NCBI GenBank assembly: GCA_004352715.1
Contig: SCFE01000064.1
Location: 863,347 to 927,346 of the forward strand
Origin: Hofstenia miamia
Lineage: Eukaryota > Xenacoelomorpha > Acoela
DNA: 64,000 nt
Reading direction: 5' to 3'
Shown here: piece by piece, positions 23,316 to 34,892 of the stretch
How positions within the stretch are numbered: position 1 is the stretch's first letter
Layout of the letters: each line of letters opens with the position of its first letter
The notes under the pieces: model-generated
Database searches by the model: none
Seen by the model: only the letters and a program-made list of their open reading frames with translations
Told to the model about the DNA's origin: nothing
Made by a program: the position numbers and the translations under genes

Positions 23316-24497
23316 AACTTTTATGTTACAGAAAGGAATATTTTTATTAGTTTTGAGTTTATATTTTGTTCAGATAGCACACTACAGATATTTTTAACAC
23401 AAAGATCATATAACAAGCTTTTAAAAGCTGTATATTTTGAAAGCTTTAACAAAATGAAAAGTGAAACAAAGCCAAAAGCTATTTAATCTTTCCGTTGGCA
23501 TTATTGCTATACAATTTTTCGGTCGATGAAATCTCACTTTTGTAGAAATCCAAATTTTCGTCAACTTCATTTGTAGAAATATTGACGTCATTCGATGAAG
23601 GTTGGGCTCTGTGTTGCTGAATATCCCAAATACTCAAAGCACTTCGATCAATGTTATAGTGAAGGTTATCTATTTGAGACATTAGGAGGCTTTAATAAGA
23701 ATAATGAAGACAGAAAAATCACAAACTTATTTCTACATCCACAATGTTATATCTATAAAAATGTCCTAAAGATATTCTCCAAAATAATTAATAGTATTTC
23801 CCATATAACAAAATGACTTTCTTTCCTCAAAAATAATTAATAAACAAAAAAAACGAACGCATTTGATTGAACCAATTAGGTATAAGAAGCGAATAATAAA
23901 TAACTCATTTTTAAACAACTATAAATATATTGAATGAATTACTAAAATATATTAAGCAAATAAGTAGATTAAAAAACTTTAAAATGGATATAATAAAATA
24001 TTTTTGCACTTATAATATAAAAATACTTAAATGGTGATTTTGTAAATTTTTTAAGCCTGATTACTTTATTAATTGAAACTAGCAAACATCATAGCCCCAG
24101 TTAACCACTTTTTTTGTAAATATTTGTTGTTTTCTTTTTTTGTTTAGTTTTGTATACTTTCTGATGCTTTCAGAATTTGTTATCAGTATTTCTATTTATT
24201 GTTAAAACAATTTCTGAATATAGATTTTTTTCTTATTATTAGAATAATGCATTGTATTCTGCTCAAACAATTAACAAGAACTTAGAACAATATTAAATAC
24301 AAGTTTTAATGATGTGTTCATATCAATTAAACATAAAATTAATAGATTAATCATTAACTAAATTTAACTTTATCCCCTTCTTCAGAATTGGTGATACAAG
24401 CATCTTATATTTCTGCTTTGATCATCTAACTAGTAATTTAAGAACAGTTTAATAATACAAAGCTTAGGTTTAGCATTCCATAGTTGAACAAATAAAC
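23316..24497. other. AT-rich interior of the DD82E element
   Basis: Very AT-rich. A 67-codon minus-strand frame (23,479-23,682) is acidic and unrecognised. Nothing else is supportable. Confidence 0.35.
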
Positions 24498-24529
24498 TTG
24501 TGTGATCATCAAAGTTTTCAAGTTATAAT

Positions 24530-26177
24530 AAGGTCTACTATCCTTGGAGAGATTTTGACATCAAATACTAATAAAATGGAGAATATGATAAAAGATATCA
24601 ATTGGGATAAACTGTTAGAGAGTCATTGTAGTGTAGATGAACAGAAATGGGTAATTGATTCTGAAGTGGTAAATTTACTAAGACTGTATAAAATTTCTAA
24701 AATGCCTGGAAAGAAGAACAATGGAATTTTTAAAGATGCAACACTGACAACAATGCTGAATTGTAAAAAACAACTAATAAAGTTGCAAAGAAGGCATCAC
24801 CTTAATGTTTTACAAAAAAATAAATGACTATGTAAAGACACAATGTCAAAAAGAGGATCAGAGCCTCACTACAGAATAGCTTTACATGGAAATGAAAAGT
24901 GGTTGAAGCCAAGAACAACAAAAATTAAATTAACTAGGAACAAAGTCACTAATTTGAAAGTAGGTTTTACCTCCTACAATTGTCACAAGTGTTATGAGGA
25001 GAATATATTTGAAATACCTGTAGGTCAGTATGATCCAATAGTAAGAGAATCTATGGTAAAAAATGTATTTAATTAGGTTAAATGTTTTAAGCAATTTGCA
25101 AATGATCTCTGTAAACCTTATACATATATATATTAAAAAAGTATATCAGAATTACATTATCATAAGGAATGGAAATTGGCTATTGTAGTTTCTATATCCA
25201 AATTGCCTAATCCCAATAAAAACAACTGTAAATATTTTAGATCTGTGACAATAACACCTGTTTCACCTATGTGCTTAGACTTAGTTGTGGTTGAATTGCA
25301 TGCTAAGGATCTTATTTCTGACCCCAAACAATTTGAATATAAGCAGAACTGGTCAATTATGGATGCATTAGTATACTAAATTGTTATATTGGTGTCAGCA
25401 CTCAACAGCAAGAACACAACAATCGTGAAAGTGGAATTTTTGGACTATAGTAGTGCTTTTAACATGATACTACAAAATCAAATGGTGAATAAGTTGTGTT
25501 TATTATTATCATGGATGGATAAGTGGGTACAAATTTACATAGCTGACTTTTATCAATGCCTAAGAATTCAAAGCAATACTTATACAGAAGAGATACCACT
25601 AATTGTAGGTGTACCTCAAGGAGAACACTGTCTGGTGTATTATTTATTTATATTACACATGATATTTGTCGTATCCTACAAAGTTGGATATTGTGAAATA
25701 TTCAGATGATACATGCTTTACTAAGTCATAATTTCAAGACATGTGTGGCAAATGGAGGAAAATATAGGAGAAGTATTATTCATTTAATATTCTCTTCAAA
25801 AGTCATAAATCAGAATAAATTTTATTATTAACTTTCGCATATCATAATATATATCATAATATTAAAAGTTCAAAATTAATATCAGAGTTAAGGAAAATTA
25901 ACAACTATGGTGATTTTAAGTTTCTGACAGTTAATTAAATGAAATACTTGGTAATTACAGTAAATAAAGATATTACTTGGAAAAAACAGGTAGATGCTGT
26001 CAATAAAAAGGCGTATAGGTGTATACTTAGCATGAAATTCTTTATGGAATTTCTTATGCCAGAAAGAAAATAGTTAATTTTTAAAACATACATTCTACCA
26101 ATTTATTTGTATGCATCTGTAGTTTCAGTTCCTCAAATAATAGACAAAAATCAGAAGACATTAAGAAAACCTATTAA
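24530..26177 (+). pseudogene. LINE (CR1/Rex-type) reverse transcriptase relic
   Basis: Successive broken frames follow the order of a LINE polyprotein. First is a linker after the endonuclease (KDINWDKLLESHC). Then EWKLAIVVSISKLPNPNKN and YFRSVTITPVS. Then VEFLDYSSAFNMI (motif A), IVGVPQGE (motif B), and MKYLVITVNKDITWKKQVD with a thumb-like tail up to the gap at 26,178. Motif C lies in shifted frames near 25,690. Many stops make it dead. It lies inside the DD82E transposon on the opposite strand. Confidence 0.65.
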
Positions 26178-27177
26178 NNNNNNNNNNNNNNNNNNNNNNN
26201 NNNNNNNNNNNNNNNNNNNNNNNNNNNNNNNNNNNNNNNNNNNNNNNNNNNNNNNNNNNNNNNNNNNNNNNNNNNNNNNNNNNNNNNNNNNNNNNNNNNN
26301 NNNNNNNNNNNNNNNNNNNNNNNNNNNNNNNNNNNNNNNNNNNNNNNNNNNNNNNNNNNNNNNNNNNNNNNNNNNNNNNNNNNNNNNNNNNNNNNNNNNN
26401 NNNNNNNNNNNNNNNNNNNNNNNNNNNNNNNNNNNNNNNNNNNNNNNNNNNNNNNNNNNNNNNNNNNNNNNNNNNNNNNNNNNNNNNNNNNNNNNNNNNN
26501 NNNNNNNNNNNNNNNNNNNNNNNNNNNNNNNNNNNNNNNNNNNNNNNNNNNNNNNNNNNNNNNNNNNNNNNNNNNNNNNNNNNNNNNNNNNNNNNNNNNN
26601 NNNNNNNNNNNNNNNNNNNNNNNNNNNNNNNNNNNNNNNNNNNNNNNNNNNNNNNNNNNNNNNNNNNNNNNNNNNNNNNNNNNNNNNNNNNNNNNNNNNN
26701 NNNNNNNNNNNNNNNNNNNNNNNNNNNNNNNNNNNNNNNNNNNNNNNNNNNNNNNNNNNNNNNNNNNNNNNNNNNNNNNNNNNNNNNNNNNNNNNNNNNN
26801 NNNNNNNNNNNNNNNNNNNNNNNNNNNNNNNNNNNNNNNNNNNNNNNNNNNNNNNNNNNNNNNNNNNNNNNNNNNNNNNNNNNNNNNNNNNNNNNNNNNN
26901 NNNNNNNNNNNNNNNNNNNNNNNNNNNNNNNNNNNNNNNNNNNNNNNNNNNNNNNNNNNNNNNNNNNNNNNNNNNNNNNNNNNNNNNNNNNNNNNNNNNN
27001 NNNNNNNNNNNNNNNNNNNNNNNNNNNNNNNNNNNNNNNNNNNNNNNNNNNNNNNNNNNNNNNNNNNNNNNNNNNNNNNNNNNNNNNNNNNNNNNNNNNN
27101 NNNNNNNNNNNNNNNNNNNNNNNNNNNNNNNNNNNNNNNNNNNNNNNNNNNNNNNNNNNNNNNNNNNNNNNNNNNNN
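26178..27177. other. Assembly gap (1,000 N)
   Basis: A run of exactly 1,000 undetermined bases, so the true length is unknown. All frames drawn across it are artefacts. Confidence 0.98.
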
Positions 27178-27640
27178 AACCATGCATGAGCCCATATGTT
27201 TCAAACCCGCCTTGCTTTTTTTTTTTCTTGGCTGTTCCTTTAGGTTCTTTGACAACTTGTCCTTTTACATAGTCTGCCCATACTTGTCCAACAATATCTT
27301 TTCTGCGGTGCAACAACGAACTAATTTCGTTTGTATAATTAACAGATTTTGGTTTACGACCAGGAGAAACCAAATTATGCTTGGTGTAGTAGTCATGTCG
27401 AAGTTTTGCTTGTAATAAAAGAATGTCGAGCTTTTCTTCTCTTGTTACCGTTGGGGGACGCTCTTTCTTCACATACTTCACAACTTTATCATACATTTCA
27501 TCATTAACTGCAATTATTTTAATTCTTTTAGGCGTAGAATGATTAGAACCTTCTTCCCCATGGATATTTCGACGTTTACGTGCAGAAATTCGAGGGGATA
27601 AAAATCCTGGTGTGGGGTTTTCTTGATAGTTTTCACTCAT
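27178..27640 (-). pseudogene. DD82E transposase N-terminal part, deletion copy
   Basis: The frame starts at an ATG at 27,638-27,640 (MSENYQENPTPGF) and carries a basic helix-rich DNA-binding region (ARKRRNIHG, VTREEKLDILLLQAKLRHDY, KDIVGQVWADYV). After a Lys-rich stretch it reads ETYGLMHG at the gap edge. ERYGLMHG also occurs in the catalytic part at about 22,525. The N-terminus is therefore joined to the catalytic domain with the intervening region missing, as in internally deleted non-autonomous copies. The alternative is an intact element in the gap with a local duplication. Confidence 0.55.
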
Positions 27641-28216
27641 TTTTTGGAATTTTTTTTAACCAATCACATGAATCGGTAGCTCGTTAAAAGTTCTATTATT
27701 GGTGCAAAAGGCTATTTATGAAAATAAAAATTGAACTCACAGTAACCCCAACCCTCATGGATGGTGTCGCGGACTTTTAATATTGAAGATTAAATATATA
27801 TTACAATATTTGCACAAGAAAACAATATGTGTAAATTACTTAAAAATTACTCACAGTGCGCATTAACAGACAATGTTCTAATGCTAGACCAAAAACTACA
27901 CTAATTGCATGAAATACACAGAGATTATTGAAATTGCATTTGTCTAAAGCTAGATGAAGGAAGTAACCCAAATGCTTATATAACGGATATATTAATTCAG
28001 ATGTTGCAACTTACCCCTTTTGCAACTTGCCCCGGTTTCCCCTACATTTGCGTGTTTATTAATTGAAAAAATATATATAATTTTCTTATTGAAAATCTTT
28101 CTAGAAAAAATTTTCATGGGCCATTATGGTTGAACCATGCTGTCTCGTGAATGATCATAACTAGCATCAAATTCTTAGAATTGAATGATAGTAGAAGTAT
28201 ACATATTACATATTTG

Positions 28217-28261
<45 letters not shown>

Positions 28262-28289
28262 GATCTTTCAAATTTTGTCCTCTATTAAG

Positions 28290-28530
28290 TCTCATTCCAT
28301 TCCTCACCTGTTCTAATTAAAAACATTGTATCATCTCTATCTGATCTTTCGTTTCAGCTCTTCCAATCAATCATCTTATCTTCTACGTTTCCTCAAATCT
28401 GGAAAAAGGTGTCGTTATTCCAATCTTTAAATTTGACAAGAACCTTCCCAGAAATTTTTGTTTTTCCTATCGTTCCATTTCCATTCTTTCTCATCTATCT
28501 CTTGCATTTGATCTGCTTATTTTGAATGCT
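28290..28530 (+). pseudogene. LINE reverse transcriptase fragment
   Basis: Frames give FPQIWKK, IPIFKFDKNLPRNF and YRSISILSHLSLAFDLL. This corresponds to the segment before motif A of LINE reverse transcriptases (W-K-x-A-x-V-x-P-I-x-K ... YRPISLL). It is repeated at about 30,540-30,780 in the second block copy. Confidence 0.5.
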
Positions 28531-28559
28531 ATCTATCCGCTAAGTTCTTGGTATATTGA

Positions 28560-29700
28560 GGGTTAAAACGAAATTCTGGTCATGGGGATTGTCTCACATA
28601 TATTTTTTACTGACCGTAAAGCTCAATGTTTTTTTCATCTGAAAAAATAGTGCGTTGAAATTCTATCATCGATATCTGGCACTATTATTTGGCAAGATGA
28701 AGTAATTTGTTTTGCGTTGATTCGCTTAAAAATGTTTGATGTGCTGCAAACCCACCATACAGACCAAGTATATTTAAGAACATTTGCACTGGACACAGAG
28801 TATCTAAATTATATAGGTTTGGGTGCAATTATAATTTCACTTATGTTTGATTTTTTGATTTCGTGTTTGAGTTTATAATACAAAATTCAGATTTCATAAG
28901 ATTAGCACGCATTGTTTTCAATTACTTAGGTTAGATTATAGAGCTAAGCTATTACTAAAACAATGTGATAGAGTAAGTTTTGTACATAAAACATGTGAAT
29001 ACGTTTTACTAATTCTATTAAATTATATAAATTTCATATTGAATTTTTGTTACGATTGTTACATCAAGTATAGAATGTTTTTTTTAGAAAATATCCACCA
29101 ATCAGATGATGCCTCTAATTCAAGACAACCCCTAGCTCCTACTCAACACGTATCATTTATTTTCACCTTCTGTATAATACTTTTGGTGAATGGTATGTTC
29201 AATTAGTCGCATTAATCATCGAATTTTATTTGTGGCACCATCTTGCAATAATGTTTATACAAAAATTAATTTATGTGAAATCAATTATTAAGGAAACGGT
29301 AATCGGGGATATTATCGATTTATCTATCAGTTCTTACGGTAATTGCTGACTCGGGTTGGCTGCCTAAACAGCATTCCAATTTTAGTAATTTTGTGTTCTT
29401 CCAAAATTTTCTGATGGATTGAAAAAATACTTCAAACATAATTTATAAGCTTTTTTTGTTAAACTAAAATTTAACTACATCTGAGTTATCGGTGTTCCAT
29501 GAAAACTTCTAAATCGAAATTGCAATAAATCATATTGCTCTTTACGTTAATTGATATTGGAATGTAGGCGACATTATTACTGTTGATAATCTTTACCCCT
29601 AAACGAAATTGATCATTTTCTGTATATTTACGGAAAGTCGGATTCTTTTGTTTCAAAATGTATAAAACGCATTTTCTATTAATTTTGTTTTAATTTTATT
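28560..29700. other. Non-coding stretch before the candidate last exon
   Basis: AT-rich, with no open frame of interest. It is probably intronic if the exon at 29,711 belongs to the TRAIP-like gene. Confidence 0.35.
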
Positions 29701-29710
29701 ATTTTTTTAG

Positions 29711-29836
29711 GACGAATCGATGGATAGTCCACTGGTTGTGAAGATTGTTCGACACAATTCAATAAATTCTAAGAAATCTAGAACAGCTATCAATATTAGA
29801 AAAGTGATTTCAGTCAAAGAACTCAAATTTGATTAA
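29711..29836 (+). CDS. Candidate last exon of the TRAIP-like gene
   Basis: A strong acceptor (TTTTATTATTTTTTTAG) precedes an open stretch of 41 codons ending in TAA at 29,834-29,836 (DESMDSPLVVKIVRHNS, then KKSRTAINIRKV and KELKFD). It is followed by an AT-rich 3' UTR. It has the basic character of a C-terminal tail, the right strand, and no mobile-element similarity. Linkage to the RING gene is inferred from position only. It must be entered in phase 0, and the preceding candidate exon does not supply that. Confidence 0.4.
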   Translation, partial: DESMDSPLVVKIVRHNSINSKKSRTAINIRKVISVKELKFD

Positions 29837-30469
29837 CTCGTGTGGCAATAGAATTTTTAATTTTTTTACAAAATTTTTATACGAACAGATAGTTTTTATT
29901 AAAATATTTTATCTATATAAAATTAAAACAATGTTTACGAGACGTCAAGAAATGAAAACAATAAAAAGCAACGAGATCCTAGTAAAATAATCAGAGAAAA
30001 TTATAGGCTTAAGAAAAATGTCCGAAATTCATTGGCAATTAGTTTGAAATTCGTTGGAAAAGGTGTAGAATTCCCTCATCGAGCAGGACACTAATTGAGT
30101 ACATTTTATAAATTGACAACAACAGTGCATATTATGGCTGCATCACTACTTCTGAATCCCTGTTCTCTGACCACTTTTACATTTGTCAAATTTCCTAAAT
30201 TTCAGTGTACCTCAATAAACACAAAACTCTTGAAAAGTGTATTGAAAATATTAATTTATTTAAAATCATCCTTTGTCAGACAATAAGATAAGATAAGACA
30301 ATCTTTATAAATAGAAGGTAAAGCAATTAATACAAACTGATGGCTTCTCAAAATAGCGTCATTAAAAAAAATAAAAAAAATCATACTATTTACAAACCTA
30401 TACATTGCTAAGCAGGCTAAGAATAAGTCTACATTTTAGTAATTGTGTAATTGCTATTATAGAATTTGT

Positions 30470-30470
30470 N
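30470..30470. other. Single-N contig join
   Basis: One undetermined base sits between the two copies of the 2.24 kb block. The same kind of join occurs at 4554, 20,785, 20,945 and 42,214, in each case with duplicated flanks. Confidence 0.9.
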
Positions 30471-30504
<34 letters not shown>

Positions 30505-32712
30505 GATCTTTCAAATTTTGTCCTCTATTAAGTCTCATTCCATTCCTCACCTGTTCTAATTAAAAACATTGTATCATCTCTATCTGATCTTTCGTTTCAG
30601 CTCTTCCAATCAATCATCTTATCTTCTACGTTTCCTCAAATCTGGAAAAAGGTGTCGTTATTCCAATCTTTAAATTTGACAAGAACCTTCCCAGAAATTT
30701 TTGTTTTTCCTATCGTTCCATTTCCATTCTTTCTCATCTATCTCTTGCATTTGATCTGCTTATTTTGAATGCTATCTATCCGCTAAGTTCTTGGTATATT
30801 GAGGGTTAAAACGAAATTCTGGTCATGGGGATTGTCTCACATATATTTTTTACTGACCGTAAAGCTCAATGTTTTTTTCATCTGAAAAAATAGTGCGTTG
30901 AAATTCTATCATCGATATCTGGCACTATTATTTGGCAAGATGAAGTAATTTGTTTTGCGTTGATTCGCTTAAAAATGTTTGATGTGCTGCAAACCCACCA
31001 TACAGACCAAGTATATTTAAGAACATTTGCACTGGACACAGAGTATCTAAATTATATAGGTTTGGGTGCAATTATAATTTCACTTATGTTTGATTTTTTG
31101 ATTTCGTGTTTGAGTTTATAATACAAAATTCAGATTTCATAAGATTAGCACGCATTGTTTTCAATTACTTAGGTTAGATTATAGAGCTAAGCTATTACTA
31201 AAACAATGTGATAGAGTAAGTTTTGTACATAAAACATGTGAATACGTTTTACTAATTCTATTAAATTATATAAATTTCATATTGAATTTTTGTTACGATT
31301 GTTACATCAAGTATAGAATGTTTTTTTTAGAAAATATCCACCAATCAGATGATGCCTCTAATTCAAGACAACCCCTAGCTCCTACTCAACACGTATCATT
31401 TATTTTCACCTTCTGTATAATACTTTTGGTGAATGGTATGTTCAATTAGTCGCATTAATCATCGAATTTTATTTGTGGCACCATCTTGCAATAATGTTTA
31501 TACAAAAATTAATTTATGTGAAATCAATTATTAAGGAAACGGTAATCGGGGATATTATCGATTTATCTATCAGTTCTTACGGTAATTGCTGACTCGGGTT
31601 GGCTGCCTAAACAGCATTCCAATTTTAGTAATTTTGTGTTCTTCCAAAATTTTCTGATGGATTGAAAAAATACTTCAAACATAATTTATAAGCTTTTTTT
31701 GTTAAACTAAAATTTAACTACATCTGAGTTATCGGTGTTCCATGAAAACTTCTAAATCGAAATTGCAATAAATCATATTGCTCTTTACGTTAATTGATAT
31801 TGGAATGTAGGCGACATTATTACTGTTGATAATCTTTACCCCTAAACGAAATTGATCATTTTCTGTATATTTACGGAAAGTCGGATTCTTTTGTTTCAAA
31901 ATGTATAAAACGCATTTTTTATTAATTTTGTTTTAATTTTATTATTTTTTTAGGACGAATCGATGGATAGTCCACTGGTTGTGAAGATTGTTCGACACAA
32001 TTCAATAAATTCTAAGAAATCTAGAACAGCTATCAATATTAGAAAAGTGATTTCAGTCAAAGAACTCAAATTTGATTAACTCGTGTGGCAATAGAATTTT
32101 TAATTTTTTTACAAAATTTTTATACGAACAGATAGTTTTTATTAAAATATTTTATCTATATAAAATTAAAACAATGTTTACGAGACGTCAAGAAATGAAA
32201 ACAATAAAAAGCAACGAGATCCTAGTAAAATAATCAGAGAAAATTATAGGCTTAAGAAAAATGTCCGAAATTCATTGGCAATTAGTTTGAAATTCGTTGG
32301 AAAAGGTGTAGAATTCCCTCATCGAGCAGGACACTAATTGAGTACATTTTATAAATTGACAACAACAGTGCATATTATGGCTGCATCACTACTTCTGAAT
32401 CCCTGTTCTCTGACCACTTTTACATTTGTCAAATTTCCTAAATTTCAGTGTACCTCAATAAACACAAAACTCTTGAAAAGTGTATTGAAAATATTAATTT
32501 ATTTAAAATCATCCTTTGTCAGACAATAAGATAAGATAAGACAATCTTTATAAATAGAAGGTAAAGCAATTAATACAAACTGATGGCTTCTCAAAATAGC
32601 GTCATTAAAAAAAATAAAAAAAATCATACTATTTACAAACCTATACATTGCTAAGCAGGCTAAGAATAAGTCTACATTTTAGTAATTGTGTAATTGCTAT
32701 TATAGAATTTGT
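30471..32712. repeat. Second copy of the 2.24 kb block
   Basis: A near-perfect repeat of 28,218-30,469 including its AT microsatellite start, LINE fragment, candidate exon and the 3' end of a minus-strand LINE. The LINE continues to the right only from this copy, so this one is in the natural context on its right side. Confidence 0.85.
31954..32079 (+). CDS. Duplicate of the candidate last exon
   Basis: Same acceptor, coding sequence and stop as 29,711-29,836, with no difference seen in the coding part. Probably the same exon assembled twice. Confidence 0.35.
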   Translation, partial: DESMDSPLVVKIVRHNSINSKKSRTAINIRKVISVKELKFD

Positions 32713-33240
32713 ACCCTGTCCAAGATCTTCCTGAGATGAATTTTTGCTTAAGAATAAATCTTTTCACACTATTTCGGAATTCTTTCAGTTTTGTAATATG
32801 CTTAATTTCGTTAGGTAGATTATTCCATTGCCTTGTGGCTACGTTTAAAAATGAATTTTCTTTGACTTTACGTCTGAACCTAGTGACAACATATTTCTTA
32901 GAACGTTTATTGAAAGTGTTCTTGAATTCAGGGAGATTTATCTTATCATAAGGCGGAATTTCGTTAGCAGCTTTGAAAAATAATGTCGCAATATTGATTT
33001 TTTGGTGTTACTAGAATTTCTTTTGCAAACATTTAAAGCCCATTTATATTGCAGCTGAAGTTTATAAACTATTGATCTCTTCAGATTTGAAAATAGTTCA
33101 CTCCCGTAATTTAGGTGGCTCATAACAAATGCGTTGAATAGCTGAATTATTGCATGAGGAGGTAATAGGTCAGAAACCTGGTTTCCTGTATATTCTGCAT
33201 CAAATTTAAATAAATTTCTGCAAAAAGTTTTCAAATTTTT
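32525..33240 (-). mobile_element. LINE fragment, C-terminal coding part and tail
   Basis: The minus-strand frames give VMSHLNYGSELFSN followed by QYKWALNVCKRNSS, then after one frameshift FLNVATRQWNNLPNEIKHI and LKEFRNSVKRFILKQK, the usual end of CR1/L2-type LINE proteins. The 3' UTR ends in a TTATC-type microsatellite (AGATAAGATAAG at about 32,528). The front part is missing. Confidence 0.7.
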
Positions 33241-34199
33241 TATTTTTTATATTAACATATTTTGCTCAGAAAAGAAAATAATGGTTAAATCCAGTACAAA
33301 ATCCAACGCAAACAATACTGCTTCAAATACAAAAGAAAAAATCGTTCAGAGGTTACGTTAGCAACTCTGAAAGGATAAAAAGTGTACAAAACACTATAAA
33401 ATAAAATATTGCGCTTTTAGGCTATGACGTTTAAATTTCTTAGTTTAATAATCTGGATTATAAAAATTAGAACCCATCCTTTTGAATTCAATAATTTCTT
33501 TTCTAGAATTATAAAAATATTGTTTGACATTTTTTTAAAAATATCTTCAATGTATTAAATAGTTTTAATTCTCTAGGTAGATCATTCCAGTAAAGTCACC
33601 TAACAGTGGAATCTATAGAATTGAATGCAATAAATTGTCAAAAAATTGTGCATTCATAATTTAATAATTAATTGATTAAAAAGGAATTTTGTATTTAGAG
33701 CCCAATAAAAGTAGTTATGATGTTTCTGCTGTGACTTTGAATATATATTAATGTTCCTATTGTAGACACTTTCAAGTATCTAGGAGTAGCTATTGATTCA
33801 AAGTTAAAGTACAACTAATATTTACGGTTCATTGTCGGAAGACAAAGTATTAGCTAATAGTCATTTGAGGTCTTTTTTACCCCAGTCTGGTGAGTCTAAT
33901 GAAATCAGTAATTGGTGAATGTGTCCATACCAAAATTTTAATTGGCATTTTTATTTGATACCTTCGCCAAGCAGACACTATCTTCGTCTCTGTTCTTATA
34001 TTTGTCAATAAGGTTTTTCAAAAAGTAATGAGTGCCACGTGCTCGATGAAATGCTGCACTGTGACTCCTTTTCCCTTGCATATCTGATTCACTTTTATCT
34101 TTTGATATACCCACGAGTTTCATAGCAATCAAAATTCTTAATCCAGGTTACATTGTATAAAAGGTAGGCACATCTAATAAGTAAAATATTGCGCTGATG
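33241..34199. other. Region of small LINE debris
   Basis: On the minus strand, 33,480-33,620 encodes a LINE end (RELKLFNTLKIFLKKCQ). On the plus strand, 33,757-33,812 encodes FKYLGVAIDSKLKYN, a LINE motif after the reverse transcriptase core. A similar short sequence (TAAAATATTGCGCT ... CTATGACGTTT) occurs at 33,398 and 34,182, marking a shared 3' UTR. A 64-codon minus frame at 33,938-34,132 is unrecognised. Confidence 0.5.
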
Positions 34200-34890
34200 G
34201 ACTATGACGTTTCACCTACCAGAAATTTAAACAAAATTTTACTTTGTAATGTTTTTTGTTGTAGGTTTTTTACGCTTTCAGAGTTGCTATCAGCATAGAA
34301 TAAAATAGATTTTCTTACTAAGCGTAGTACATTGGCATATTTATACATTTCATCAAAACCTGCTAATACGACACTAAATGCGTCGATAATAACATGAAGT
34401 AAAACTATAAAACGCAAGAACATGGATGCAGAATTTACAGTTTACCCAGTTTTTTGCTAATTATTTTTAGTGATGATATTTTTTGAAAAACTGAAATCCT
34501 TTCCACGTCATAGAACCGGTTTTAAGGGAAATGTTGTTTACGAAGGTAGTCATTGATTTGATTTAAATTTCCTGCGACTCTTGAATATCCCAAAATTTTA
34601 TTGAAATGTGAAGCATCGTCATGATTAAAATATGAACTTTTGTCGCCCCCAGTAGAGTAATTATTATTATTAATGTTTGCTGCCCATTTAATTTGAGAGT
34701 CAATGTTATTTATTAATGCGTGGTTTGTCATTAAATAAAAAATTACAGTATCTATAATGACTTAATACGAGAGAGTCAACTAACATCGATTTTATTTTGG
34801 AATTTACAAAATTGCCTACATGTGAGATAGTTTTAATTCCCATTGCCATTTTGCGTAATAATATGCGAATGTGACTTGAATAGTTCAATT
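34200..34890 (-). pseudogene. LINE C-terminal fragment, interrupted by another LINE
   Basis: The minus strand gives FNYSSHIRILLRKMAMGIKT and SLVLSHYRYCNFLF, paralogous to MAYGIRSIQKIGKF and SLVLSHFLYSSCLL of the neighbouring intact LINE. After a shift it gives NNIDSQIKWAANI. It is cut exactly where the TTG tail of the 35-37 kb LINE begins, so that LINE inserted into it. Confidence 0.6.
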
Positions 34891-34892
34891 TA

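Larger units (their letters stand above)
21766..28042 (-). mobile_element. Composite DD82E Tc1/mariner-type transposon with nested LINE
   Basis: Near both ends are matching inverted sequences: GGGGTAAGTTGTAAC at 21,771 against GTTGCAACTTACCCC at 28,003-28,017, and GGCGACACCATCCATGAGG at 21,909 against CCTCATGGATGGTGTCGC at 27,753-27,770. TA dinucleotides (21,764-21,765; 28,043-28,044) could be the target duplication. Inside are transposase parts on the minus strand (22,106-23,192 and 27,178-27,640) and a plus-strand LINE (24,530-26,177). The 1,000-base gap at 26,178-27,177 hides the join. Whether the two transposase parts belong to one copy is uncertain. Confidence 0.5.
28218..30469. repeat. 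First copy of a 2.24 kb tandem block (probable assembly duplication)
   Basis: This is almost identical to 30,471-32,712; I saw one substitution (CTATTAATTTTG against TTATTAATTTTG at the end of the block's AT-rich part). The copies are joined by a single N at 30,470. Copy 1 starts in an AT microsatellite and stops abruptly inside a LINE whose continuation follows only the second copy. Two overlapping contigs that were not merged explain this best. Confidence 0.85.

Noticed and set aside
26161-27640. Frames of 350-490 codons across the 1,000-N gaps (also at 40,343, 43,340, 45,386, 49,069 and 54,556)
   Set aside because: Their length is undetermined bases, not sequence. Only the real flanks were used.
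30095-30286. 63-codon plus frame (also at 32,338) as a gene because it appears twice
   Set aside because: It appears twice only because the 2.24 kb block is repeated. No recognisable product, and it ends at the tail of a minus-strand LINE.
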